64,000 nucleotides of DNA. Source: Aspergillus flavus (Eukaryota > Ascomycota > Eurotiomycetes > Eurotiales > Aspergillaceae). The position numbers were made by a program, and so were the translations under genes. The stretch covers positions 3,162,001-3,226,000 of the forward strand of contig NC_092410.1 in the NCBI RefSeq assembly GCF_009017415.1. The letters run 5' to 3'. The notes beneath the pieces were generated by a model that ran no database searches, was not told the DNA's origin, and saw nothing but the letters and a program-made list of their open reading frames with translations. Shown piece by piece: positions 22,546 to 32,619 of the stretch; within the stretch, counting starts at the first letter, position 1; every line of letters starts with the position of its first letter.

Positions 22546-23444
22546 ATTTGATGTGGGTTGTATGAATGAAAAATGAGTAGATGTCTGACGCAATTGCTCT
22601 TATTGTATTTCTGGAGTAAAAATTGAGGAGTCTGGGGTTTACACCGATCTAGGCCCATTGCTCCTATATATATATTTTCTCTTCGATGTGGACCAACACA
22701 ATTTGACATCCATATGCCCCTCCGGCCTATTCTCGGAGGTGGATACTCGGGCCGGTGCTGACACCTCATTGGGAATATTCGGGCTTCCTTATCGCGATGA
22801 GTGTAATCCGAGAATTGTCAGTGGCACGCAAAAAAATGTGGATACGAGAGAAATGAAGCTATAGTGGAGCAGCGAAAAACCTCAACATTTCCCTTTCGTG
22901 ATGGTTTCCCCTCATGAGGGGAAACCCAGAATGCTGCGTGAGGGGAAGACAAATATCACGTGCAAGACGAGGGACACGCCACAAGTGGCTTTTCTGAGTA
23001 TGACTATGGACGCTAAAGTCCCGTGTTCCTGTTACTATGTCCCCTTTCGGAAGTAGTATCTAGAGTCCGATCGATCGCCGAACCATCTCCACCGCCGGAA
23101 TTTCTACGGTCATTCTGGGTCAATCTTAGCTCAGCCTTAGCTCGACCTTACTTTCTCTGAATACATCCTATTCCATGAGCTATTTTCGAAGACCTTCACG
23201 ATCCATCACGGAAAGCCGGCATCCCCCTCATTGATGACAAAGTCATCGAAAGTCTGGAGCATCAATCCTATGGAGGATGTCAATATAAAAGAACCATGGA
23301 TTCCAGCACCAGGAACATCTTTTTATCATCATCACAACAATAACAGTTACTACAATAACAAAAACAGCAAAACAACAACCTTCTTCCAAATCTTTCAATC
23401 CAATCTACAATAGAATCACTATTTCTATTACTTCAACCATCACC
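22546..23444. promoter_or_regulatory. Shared divergent promoter of catalase and GMC oxidoreductase
   Basis: About 900 bp between the two start codons, with no coding frame. It contains a perfect 24-bp palindrome (22903-22926), a further AGGGG box just after it, a CACGTG near 22959, and a long CA/A-rich leader just before the GMC ATG, typical of a strong fungal 5' UTR. Confidence 0.75.
22903..22926. promoter_or_regulatory. Perfect 24-bp palindrome with stress-response-element boxes
   Basis: The first 12 bases are GGTTTCCCCTCA and the next 12 are their exact reverse complement. Each arm includes CCCCT/AGGGG, the core bound by Msn2/4-like zinc fingers in yeast; whether the same holds here is inference. 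A third AGGGG follows within about 20 bp. Confidence 0.7.
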
Positions 23445-25345
23445 ATGAGTGCCCAAGTCAACAACAACCAATACGACTTCATCGTCGTTGGAGGTGGCAC
23501 CGCTGGCAATGCTATTGCTGGTCGCCTTTCCGAGAACCCCAGCGTTCGTGTTCTCGTCGTCGAAGCTGGTATCGCCAACCCTGGCCAGATCGATGACATC
23601 ACCACTCCTTCCAAGGCTTTCGGACTCCGTGGAAGCCAGTATGATTGGGCCTACAAGACTACCATGATCAAGCGTGACGACTACGAGCGTATTGAAAAGC
23701 CTAACACTCGTGGTAAAGCTCTTGGTGGTAGCTCTTGTGCCAACTACTTTACCTGGATCCCCGGATCTAAGGCCACTTTTGATGACTGGTACGAGTTCGG
23801 TGGCAGTGACTGGACCTGGGACAACTGTGTGGAGTACCTCCGCAAGTGTGCTACCTACCACGATGATGAGAAGCTCTACCCCACCGATCTGAACAAGATC
23901 GGTACCGGTGGACCTGTCCAGATCTCCCACGCCGAGCTTGTTCCTGAGCTCGAGACCTTCCGTAATGCCCTCACCACTGCCTGGACCTCTAGGGGCGAGC
24001 CGCTTTCCGAGGACATTTACTCCGGTGAAATGCACGGTCTTACCCACTGTGTCGACACGATCTACAAGGGTGAGCGCCAAGGTAGTTGGCTGTACCTCGA
24101 GAACAAGCCGAACGTCACTATCCTGTCTCAGGTCCACTCCAAGCGCCTCATCATCGACCGCACGACTCAGACCTGTACCGGTGTGACTGTTGTCGACCCC
24201 ACCAATGGTGCTGAGCTCAACCTCTATGCTACTCGCGAAGTCATTGTCTCTCAGGGTGTGTTCGAGACTCCCAAGCTCCTGCTTCTGAGTGGTATTGGTC
24301 CTGCTGCTGAGCTGAACAAGCACGGCATCGACGTGGTTGTTGACTCTCCCCATGTTGGTAAGAACCTCCTCGACCACCCTATTGTGCCCTTCGTCCTGCG
24401 TCTCAAGGACGGTGTTGCCCTTGATGATCACATCCACCGTGCTGGACCAGCCAATGAGGCTGCTGTTGCTGCCTACCGCCGCGACAAGACTGGTCCGGCA
24501 GCTTCCGGTTTCCTGGAGCTGGTTGGATTCCCTCGTATCGATGAGCGCCTGAACCGCTACCCCGCCTACCGCGAGGCTAAGGCTGCTAACGGTGGCCTTG
24601 ACCCCTTCGGTCCTGGTGGCCAGCCCCACTTCGAACTCGACTTCGTTGGACTCTTCAGCTCTGCATTCCAGTGGCATTACCCTGTGCCCCCGTCTGGTAG
24701 CTACATGACCGTCATTGTCGATCTCCTTCGCCCCGTGTCTGAGGGTGGTGAGGTTACCCTGAACAGCACGGACCCTCTCCAGCAGCCCAACATCAACCTG
24801 AACTTCTTTGCCGACGACCTCGACGTCTTGGCCATGCGTGAGGGTGTCAGGTGGACTTATGATGTCCTCACCAAGGGCGAGGGCTTCAAGGATCTCGTTC
24901 TTGAGGAGTATCCTTGGAACATGCCTCTCGACTCGGACGAGGCCATGAACAAGGCTGTCCTGGACCGCAGTCAGACTGGATTCCGTAAGTATTCACTTTT
25001 CTGGCCTAATTCGAGATGCAATAGCTAACCCCTTTTCAGACCCTTGTGGTACCGCCCGTTTGTCGAAGAACGTCCAACAGGGTGTCGTTGACAACAAGCT
25101 GCGGGTGCATGGCATCAAGAACCTCCGCATTGCCGATGCCTCGATCATGCCTGTCATCCCTGACTGCCGTATCCAGAACTCGGTCTACATGATCGGTGAA
25201 AAGGTGAGAATATGGAGTCCCTTCAAATTCCTGAAGTGCAGTATAACTAATATCAATCGTGTCACAGGGTGCCGATATCATCAAGGCCCAGTACCGGGAA
25301 TTGTATGAGCAGAAGAACATTCCCTACTTCTCTAGCAAGCTGTGA
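23445..25345 (+). CDS. GMC oxidoreductase with C-terminal SKL (peroxisomal)
   Basis: Three exons, 23445-24984, 25040-25203 and 25268-25345, give 593 residues. The N-terminus has the FAD-binding Rossmann motif DFIVVGGGTAGNAIAGRL and no signal peptide. GMC signature regions follow: GKALGGSSCANYFTWIPGS near residue 88, and SQGVFETPKLLLLSGIGP near residue 270. The active-site pair appears to be His in HPCGT (formed across intron 1) and Asn in DCRIQNSVYMIGEK. GMC enzymes oxidise alcohols, sugars or choline, often reducing O2 to H2O2; the substrate is not evident. The protein ends FSSKL, a canonical PTS1. Codon use is strongly C-ending, as in highly expressed genes. The divergent catalase with its own PTS1-like tail supports an oxidase role in peroxisomes. 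Confidence 0.93.
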
Positions 25346-25822
25346 GAGTCTCTCTGTGAGACTTGAATGCTAGGAAGCGGTCTTACCGCGCTACATTACT
25401 ATAGACAGATTGACAGTGTTTTATTGCTTTGTCTTTTTGAATTAGACTCTAGTTTGTTAATGCCCTGTTATGTATATACGTCAATATAACTGTATAGCTA
25501 TACCAACTACTCCTCTCGTAGCCCTTTAAAATTGACTCAATAATCAAACCAGAAGTAACATCACTCACTTAGCCTCGAACCACTCAACACTCCATCGAGG
25601 GAAATCCAAAGGTGAAATACTCCATTCATCACAGCAAAAGGCCTCAAAGACAAGAATTTCAGTTGGCCACGAAACATCATTAGATGAAGGTGACCACAAT
25701 CTCATTAAAAAGTACTCTACGTCAATACTGAACAGAATCCTCCATACTATCTCAGATTCAGCCCGCAAAACTCCCACCTCTTGATGTTATCTAATCCTCA
25801 AGAATCTATCTCATTCAAAACC
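25346..25822. other. Convergent spacer between GMC and HET genes
   Basis: No separate gene is supported. A 70-codon minus-strand frame (25565-25777) is unusually Trp-rich. It could be joined to the end of the HET gene by an intron running roughly from the stop region to 25785, giving a longer HET C-terminus. Confidence 0.4.
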
Positions 25823-28321
25823 CTAAACAAGACAAATACTAGAAAGCTTCACATCACACTCCCCAACAACCTCCCCATCCATAACCCCATGTACATACGC
25901 TTCACCAACCAACCTGAATATGCCCCTATCAACCGGTCTCAGCACGAAAGCAGCACCAGCACTAGGAATAACCCAGACCTCGTCCCCATCAACCATCGAC
26001 GCAGGACCAAGCCCCAGGTACCTCTTCTCGGTTACAAACAGACGCCGTCTACCATGCTTACTTCTAAGCGCCACGTGGAATTCAATGCCATCACCAGGAA
26101 GTGCACTGCTTTCTTCCCATGTCTGCCATTTAGTTCTTCGGTAAGATTTCTCGATTTCATCGATGGTTGGCGTCCAGGGATCTTCCTCCACCATACCCAG
26201 GAAATGGAGTTTGTAGAGAATATGGGTTAGGGTCTGGAAATCCGGGCTGCTGAGGTTTGTATCTGGGTTTCCGAAGGTACGTTGGATTTCTTCGAGTGAG
26301 AGGGTTGATATTGGTGGTTTTGATAGGATTTGTCGAATGTGGTGGAGAGCGGCTTCGAGTACTACTATATTTGGGTCTTGTTCGGCGGCTCTGGCCGTTT
26401 CTTCTGCTTTAACACAGGTAAGTTGACACAGCATGTTTCGGAAAAGGGCTCCATATGCGCCAGGTGCAGGGAATGAGCCGTCTTTCTTGTGGTCCGCGCA
26501 TAATGTGCGCCACAATGCCTCGGTTCTGGCCTGGCCGTTGTGATAAGGATGTGGGAGGAGCAAGGCGAGCTCGAACCAGCGTGCGTCGAAGAACATGGAC
26601 ATTTGTTTGGGACCGGAAGTTGTGTTTCCTGTTTGTAGGACGGTGTCGATTTTCACTCCGGATACTATGAGTTCATTCCAAGAGCTGGGTTGGATGGTCT
26701 GCTGAGGAAGGGTTCCGGCAGCGTTGTAATTGGCGCACATCATGTTGCAGAATGGGACGCTGTAGTCTGGGACCCATGATGGGAGGTCGGGGATGTTGTG
26801 GAGTGAATGATCGAGAACGGCGGAGAGCATGCGTAGTTCATTGGCGTTCTGGATTATTTCTTTTGTAGCCTCTGCGTAGACTTGGGCTACTGATTTGGAG
26901 TAGTCTGGTTTCCAGGGGACAGGTCCGGCTTTGAGTAGAAGACCGTAGAGACCAAATATCTTGTCTCTTGGGTCTGTGGCGCGGAAGGTCCAGGTTTCGA
27001 AGAGCAGGTTCTCTAATGAGAGGGTTTTGGGCATGGAAGCTTGATCGCCGTTCTGTAGACGATCTTTCCATTGAGTAAGGTGCACGATTTCACTCTCTAT
27101 GGCCACCACGGGACTGTTGATGTCGATGAACTCGGTTGAAGTAACTCTCCCCAAGACAAGCTGTCGGAAGTAGATTTGTTGGGCAACTGTGCAGAATGCC
27201 CGCCATGGGACCTCGAATTTACCACAGTATCCGAGACATGTGTCCGATAGAATGTTCTCTTGTATAACCCACAGTCTTCTTAGATATGGCCGTAGAAAAA
27301 GCGTAGCAAGAGCCGTCCACTCTTCTAGAGAAACATATGGAATCTCAGCTGTGGCATATACCTCCTTGGGTTGGTGCCTGTAAGGAATGATTTCATTGTC
27401 ATGAATAAGATCTCCTTGCGCCGAATACAGTTTTTGAATCGTCTCGACAGCAACCTCGGTATAGTCGTCTTCTAGCCCGAGCCATATGAGAGTGTAAGAA
27501 GCACATTCGTAGATCCGGTCCATGATTGACACTTGTGAAGCTCTCTCTTCGAGATTGCTTTGATCAATACAGATCTGGTCGACCCAACACCACATCTGAG
27601 GGCCCTCGGGCCATGACCTGGAAGTGCCATGCACCTTAACTCTTTTCTCGGCCTCTTCAAGGCATTTAATAATCTCCTCCACCCCACTTTCCCGAGCATG
27701 ATCAATAGCCCGATTCTCATTCCCATCAAGAATATCGAGATCAGCACCAGCAGCAAGCAAGAGTTCCACGAACTCAAGCTTCCCAAGCCTCGCAGCATAG
27801 CACAGCGGAGTTCGACCATATTCATCTTGAACATCGATATCAACCCCAGCAGAGATCAACTCCTCGACGTACTCTTTCTTGTTCGTCATACAGGCTGAAT
27901 GAATAGTAGCGCGAAGTTGGTTCTTGGGATTTCTCTGGTTGCACCGCTTTGCCCATGCGTCCTTCGGCACGGAAACTAGGATGTCATATGCGCTTCGGCT
28001 GACATGTAGAAGCTTCCCGTTTGCCACTATAGGTTCTCGATAGTCAGGTGGGTACTTCTGAGAATAAGTTTCATGAGTTGCTTGAACGTGGGGCAGCTCG
28101 GTATGTGGGTTTCCCCAGGTGTATGAGACGGCGTGGTACCAGGGAGCGTCTTTCAGGTCGATGGTCTTTAGTCGTACGTGGACTGTCCCGTCTTGGTCTT
28201 TGCCTTCCACTTTTATGAGTCTGATGGATGTGGGGGTTGGCAGTGGTTCATATTCGTACAGATCTCTGAGCTCGCATTGGGTGGAAATCGTAGAGCTGGT
28301 TTGGTTCTTTGGCTCTGTCAT
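25823..28321 (-). CDS. HET-domain protein with ankyrin repeats inserted within the HET domain
   Basis: A single exon of 832 residues. The HET (heterokaryon incompatibility) domain blocks are clear: WYHAVSYTWG at 61-70, SAYDIL at 110-115, WCWVDQICIDQ at 244-254, ERASQV at 259-264, RRLWVIQE at 348-355 and DPRDKIFGLYGLL at about 450-462. The C-terminus ends with GEAYVHGVMDGEVV, the usual close of these proteins. Between SAYDIL and WCWVDQICIDQ, where the canonical domain has only a short link, lie about 85 residues of ankyrin repeats (LRATIHSACMTNKKEYVEEL, then GRTPLCYAARLGKLEFVELL). HET proteins trigger programmed cell death when genetically different hyphae fuse. It is a soluble protein with no membrane segment. 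Two further minus-strand genes follow upstream, one also with ankyrin repeats. Confidence 0.92.
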   Translation of the reverse strand: MTEPKNQTSSTISTQCELRDLYEYEPLPTPTSIRLIKVEGKDQDGTVHVRLKTIDLKDAPWYHAVSYTWGNPHTELPHVQATHETYSQKYPPDYREPIVANGKLLHVSRSAYDILVSVPKDAWAKRCNQRNPKNQLRATIHSACMTNKKEYVEELISAGVDIDVQDEYGRTPLCYAARLGKLEFVELLLAAGADLDILDGNENRAIDHARESGVEEIIKCLEEAEKRVKVHGTSRSWPEGPQMWCWVDQICIDQSNLEERASQVSIMDRIYECASYTLIWLGLEDDYTEVAVETIQKLYSAQGDLIHDNEIIPYRHQPKEVYATAEIPYVSLEEWTALATLFLRPYLRRLWVIQENILSDTCLGYCGKFEVPWRAFCTVAQQIYFRQLVLGRVTSTEFIDINSPVVAIESEIVHLTQWKDRLQNGDQASMPKTLSLENLLFETWTFRATDPRDKIFGLYGLLLKAGPVPWKPDYSKSVAQVYAEATKEIIQNANELRMLSAVLDHSLHNIPDLPSWVPDYSVPFCNMMCANYNAAGTLPQQTIQPSSWNELIVSGVKIDTVLQTGNTTSGPKQMSMFFDARWFELALLLPHPYHNGQARTEALWRTLCADHKKDGSFPAPGAYGALFRNMLCQLTCVKAEETARAAEQDPNIVVLEAALHHIRQILSKPPISTLSLEEIQRTFGNPDTNLSSPDFQTLTHILYKLHFLGMVEEDPWTPTIDEIEKSYRRTKWQTWEESSALPGDGIEFHVALRSKHGRRRLFVTEKRYLGLGPASMVDGDEVWVIPSAGAAFVLRPVDRGIFRLVGEAYVHGVMDGEVVGECDVKLSSICLV

Positions 28322-28634
28322 TTTCGCCAGCGTAGTCCACTAAGTCGGAGCATCAAGATGCAGAATCTACACCAGGAGAGATGTGTCGGATCTAGGGAAT
28401 TTTTACGAAAAGTTGAAATACCAGCCACCCTCAAGACGATCTTTTAATCAATTGACGCTAATTTGCCGAACACGAGGATACTCAATCAAAGGACTAAAGC
28501 CACACCACTACCACGTGAATAACTACTCTGTAGCCGAAACTTCCCAGAACCCAAGATGGATACTGTTTAACAATTTCCCTTAACAGCTTGCTGGCCCTGT
28601 CGGGTGACTAGAGGCCCTTTCCTGCGATGTAGTC
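28322..28634. other. Short intergenic spacer
   Basis: About 310 bp upstream of the HET gene and downstream of the next minus-strand gene. No motif beyond a presumed promoter. Confidence 0.6.
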
Positions 28635-29622
28635 TCACCAACCCTCCCCACTACCCCCAGAGCTCATGGAGTCCAAATCACCAAAAATCCGGCGCGCTTC
28701 AGTGTGAATTTGCTCTCTTTCCTCTTCTGGCAACGCTTGGATTTTTTCCTCCAGAACAGCATATAATTTCGAGGCGTGGAATGCACTGAGTGTCTCTTCC
28801 AACAACTCTATCAGTTCCGACTTACTCTTCTTGTGGAAACCATTGTCAATGTCATCGAATGTAAGCACCTTCGTAGCCCTCTCGTCGCCAGGACATGGTA
28901 CGTCTTTCGTTAGGTGCCTTTGAATAAAACGCATCAGGTTTGGTGAAGGGTGGCAGTATATCATACTGTATGTTGTCAAGCTTTGTTGGTTGACTCTAAG
29001 CTTATCGAGCTCCAGGAACTTCCCAACAATATCTGCCAACTGTTGCTGCGTAAAGCTTTCTATGATGGATCGGATGGGTTGGATCTCAATGAAGTCGTGA
29101 ATAGGAAGAGCCATGAGGATTCTGGTCTTGATCTCCTCGATATCATTCTCATTCAGTATCTCCATGCCATATTCGCTCACTTCAGTAGATATTGAGGAGC
29201 AAGAGGATGTCCCTAGCGACTCACTGTCGTCGACCATATTCTCGTCTAAGGGCGCATCTTGACACTGTTAGTGCCGAGTCATATAACAGGTCGACAGTCC
29301 TACCTCCGTACTCATTCTCCGGCTTATAGCCACTTGGAAAGTACTCCGTGTCACCGAAAGGCAGAGGTTTCTCCCCATCAAAGTCGCTTTCATCAGTCAA
29401 CATTTCATCGTCATCTGAAGCAGGAAGCTCTTGAGTGAGGCACTCGAGACAGGCCGGATCTGGTTCACCAAATTTGTATACATGATAGCAGTACTCGGGA
29501 GGTTGAGTCTTGCCATGACTACTCTGCGTTGTTGGTGACTGGCAGTCGTGGGCATTATGAACATGCGGAAGTACGGCGGTCCAGGATGTTGAATCCGGCG
29601 CTGAGGTAAAGTCTTCTGCCAT
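28635..29622 (-). CDS. Unknown acidic protein
   Basis: Two exons, 29622-29304 and 29257-28635, joined across a 46-bp intron (branch-like CTAAC, acceptor CAAG), give 313 residues. I do not recognise the family. The N-terminal third is Ser/Thr/Pro-rich and acidic, with a CLEC pair and a DDDEMLTDESDFDGEK stretch. The middle has helical blocks (DIEEIKTRILMALPIHDFIEIQPIRSIIE, RFIQRHL) and the C-terminus is a likely helical bundle (KSKSELIELLEETLSAF, ALPEEEREQIHTEARRIF). No membrane segment or signal peptide. It lies between the HET-ankyrin and F-box-ankyrin genes on the same strand, so a role in the same response is possible but unsupported. Confidence 0.7.
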
Positions 29623-29773
29623 TTTGAGATTCCCAAGAGAGATGGATGGAGACTAGACAGAGAGTCAATCATGACTTTTCTTAAAGAACCACACGTGTCG
29701 AGGTCATCATGACAGAAGTAATGCTAGTACTTACCCTCAACGTGTCATGATGTGATCACCTCTGAGCCATGAT

Positions 29774-31081
29774 TCAATAAGCGAGTAACATATTCACCAC
29801 GTCTTCATGACCTTTTAGAAAGGCCCACGATAATAAATCAATTTCCTCGTCTTCTCGATTTGGATTGGCTCCGCGCGCGAGCAACACCCTCATAATATCG
29901 ACTTTCTGTTTAACTGTCGCAAGGAACAATGGTGTCCTTCCTTTCCGGTCACAGCAGTTGGGATCAGCCCCGTGATATAGTAGCAGCTCGACTATCGCGG
30001 CGTCCGCTTCCTGGTTGTGAATTCTATTGCTCTTAAGTATACGTAAGAGAAGTGGCTCGTTGGTTATGGTCAAATCAGCACCGTTCTCGAGTAGTAGCTT
30101 CACCATTGGCACCTTTCCTTCATCGATCGCGAAAGATAACGCTGTCAAGCCCTGTGACAAGGCGTCGATGTTGGCACCATGATTAAGAAGTACTTCAGCA
30201 GCTTCAGGTCTTCTGAAATAGGCAGCATATGCGAGGGGAGTCATGCCGTCGCTATCTCTGCTTTCAAGGTTGGCCCCATACTCGATCAACAAGCCGACTA
30301 CTGTTGCCTCACCCCTATCCACTGCATTGAACAATGCATCCATCTGGTTTCTAGTACATACTCGCTCGATGCTTGCTCCCGCTTCAAGTAGCACACGCGT
30401 TGCCTCCAGTTTGCCCATACTTGTGGCAAGCGCGAGTGCTGAGGACTTGTTGGGATCAACTCCATGCCGAAGTAGCAATTTCACCACCTCTGCATGTCCT
30501 TCATGCGCTGCGAGCTCGAGTGGATCATAGTCCCAGAACCCATCCAGAGTGACATCCAGATTAACACCAGTGATCAGTAAATACTCCACAACATCCACAT
30601 TCCCATGTCCTATCGCCCCAAGTATAGGGGTACATACCCCGCCGACCTGGCGATTGATGTCGGCGCCGTGGTGGACCAAAAGCTCGACAATCTCCTTGTG
30701 CCCATTCATTGCCGCAAGCATGATCGGCGTTGACCTGTGCCGACGGTCGGTTGGGCACCATTCACAAGCATGATCAGCGGGCAAGAGGATACTTGGGCAA
30801 GTACACAAGTTGAGCTTGAATATAGAACGGTGGAGAGGACTCAGGGCGTTGGCATCTGCTTTTGCTCGAAGTGACTTTTTTGCTGTTTCTATGTGGCCGT
30901 GCGCTGCGGCCCAGACGAGGGCAGAGCTTTCGCCATAGCGGACATTGTGCTCAAACAGATAAGTTTTCAGCAGGTGATAATAGCAACTGTGTGTTTGGAT
31001 TAAGGCGTTCAGGTCTGCGTCCGTGGACAGATTGTCTGCGACCAATTGTAGGAGCTCGTTTGGTAGTCGGAGGAGGTGCAT
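29774..31081 (-). CDS. F-box-like protein with ankyrin repeats
   Basis: A single exon. The first ATG of the frame is at 31081 (upstream in-frame sequence has no ATG), giving 435 residues. The N-terminus, MHLLRLPNELLQLVADNL..DLNALIQTHSCYYHLL, has the LP-x-E-L-L pattern of fungal F-box or F-box-like domains. At least eight ankyrin repeats follow, for example TPIMLAAMNGHKEIVELLVHHGAD, DGMTPLAYAAYFRRPEAAEVLLNHG and GRTPLFLATVKQKVDIMRVLLARGA. Such proteins may act as substrate adaptors for SCF ubiquitin ligases, with the ankyrins binding targets. In many fungi these ankyrin proteins are lineage-expanded. It sits head-to-tail with the unknown acidic gene. Confidence 0.88.
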   Translation of the reverse strand: MHLLRLPNELLQLVADNLSTDADLNALIQTHSCYYHLLKTYLFEHNVRYGESSALVWAAAHGHIETAKKSLRAKADANALSPLHRSIFKLNLCTCPSILLPADHACEWCPTDRRHRSTPIMLAAMNGHKEIVELLVHHGADINRQVGGVCTPILGAIGHGNVDVVEYLLITGVNLDVTLDGFWDYDPLELAAHEGHAEVVKLLLRHGVDPNKSSALALATSMGKLEATRVLLEAGASIERVCTRNQMDALFNAVDRGEATVVGLLIEYGANLESRDSDGMTPLAYAAYFRRPEAAEVLLNHGANIDALSQGLTALSFAIDEGKVPMVKLLLENGADLTITNEPLLLRILKSNRIHNQEADAAIVELLLYHGADPNCCDRKGRTPLFLATVKQKVDIMRVLLARGANPNREDEEIDLLSWAFLKGHEDVVNMLLAY

Positions 31082-31569
31082 GCCGATCAATATCGTATCG
31101 TCTATAGAATTTATACGCAAATAGCTTAACGAGAGTATTTCCCGAGTCGAAGTCCTACTCAGTATTTAAATGGCATCTTTCTAGGAACAGTATGAGTCAA
31201 ACCGCACTGATATGCATCTCGATCCCCGATCCCGATCCCTTTGTGTAAGACACGACTGAACGCACCTGTCAATGTTTGGTCGGGTTTATGCGGGTCAAAA
31301 CCGAGTCGTACTTACGAGATAGCCAATGGAGGAGATGTAGCACAGCCTCGGGCCTTCTTAGTGCTTATTTTCATGTCGATCGCGCTGCGGCTCAGGGCTC
31401 AGAGACTGGACGCAGCACTGCCTTCCGCTGATTCTCAGGCCTCCGCATTTCCCACCTTAAAATAGAATCAAGTCTCATTCGCACTTCACGAATATAAACC
31501 CACCTTGCATTTCAAGTTCGTCTTTCAATTCTAATCATTTTCCAACCCATCCAAGACCATATCAACAAA
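31082..31569. other. Divergent promoter of F-box/ankyrin and SNARE-like genes
   Basis: About 490 bp with no coding frame. It includes a short GATCCC tandem near 31217 and a TATAAA-like element about 80 bp before the SNARE-like ATG. Confidence 0.6.
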
Positions 31570-32619
31570 ATGACAACAACAAATATCAACTATAGCGCCC
31601 TTGAACAAGGCTACGGTAAATAACCCACCTCACCACCCTCCAAACCCTATAAACAGCCCTAATCAATAGTACAACCAGACCTCGAAATCAACAAACTCAC
31701 CCCCGTTCTCACCAAACGCCAACAAATCACCCACGAGCTCAATCAACTACAAACCCTCCGCGACTCGAATCTCTATTCCGCACAGCAAGCCCTCCTCAAC
31801 TCCACCACCGTGTCAGACGATCAATTAGCCCGCCAGGAACTCGACGATGTCCGATCCAGTATCAATAACACACTCCAACAAGTCCGCACTCTGGTAGATG
31901 AGCTTAGATATCTTGCGGATCCGAGTGATCCGCGCGTGCGGGCACAGGTCGATGCTACGAAGAACCAGGTGCAACAGGCGATCCAGGATTATTATCGGTC
32001 GCAGACGGAGTTTGACCGTGCGCTCCGCGACCAGGTGTGGCGGCGATATGAGATTGCTAACCCTGAAGCGTCGCCCGAAGAGGTGGAGCATGGGGTACAG
32101 CAGGTGTTGGCGGGGACGCAGATGGTTTTTCAGGTACCTATGCTTTTTTTTTATTCTATTTCAAAGTTCAAGGATGTTGATTTGTGAGGATACAATGAGC
32201 TAACTGGCCACAGGTGCAAGGGGCCCGAACTCGACAAGCGAAAGATGCGCAAGCTGCTGTTATGGAGCGATCAGCTGCCATCCGCAAGATTGAACAAGAC
32301 TTAATGACCCTTAGCGAGCTTTCACAGCAAGTTGCCGAGCTTGTTCGCTCGCACGAACCGATAGTTGAGAAGATCGAGGAAAATGCGGAGGAAACGCGAT
32401 TGAACTATGAGAAGGGCAACGAAAAAATCGGCCATGCGATCGTAAGCGCTCGTAATGCGAGGAAATACAAGTGGTATATTCTGCTTGTCTGCAGTAAGTA
32501 TACTGGTTTACCCATTGGATTTCGATTAGATCGATTAGGCTAACGTGTATGAAGTTCTTATTATCGCTATCATTGTGGCTATATGTGTCGGGTGGTGCAA
32601 ATCTACCGACCACTGTTGA
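31570..32619 (+). CDS. Divergent syntaxin-like t-SNARE with C-terminal membrane anchor
   Basis: Four exons, 31570-31615, 31670-32133, 32214-32493 and 32555-32619, give 284 residues; phases close. The layout is that of a plasma-membrane syntaxin (Sso1/Psy1-like). A helical N-terminal region with coiled-coil heptads is followed by a SNARE motif at about residues 185-245, the basic ARKYKWYILL border, and a tail anchor LLVCILIIAIIVAICVGW near the C-terminus. Syntaxins form the Qa helix of the fusion complex. Aligning AELVRSHEPIVEKIE with the conserved ELVxxQGExIDxIE places His217 where syntaxins have the ionic zero-layer Gln. The N-terminal region is shorter and more divergent than in the usual exocytic syntaxin, so this looks like a fast-evolving paralogue with a possibly altered fusion role. 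Confidence 0.8.

Noticed and set aside
23433..24677. A 414-codon minus-strand open frame opposite the GMC gene
   Set aside because: Same codon-bias artefact; the plus strand encodes a complete GMC oxidoreductase with FAD and active-site motifs.
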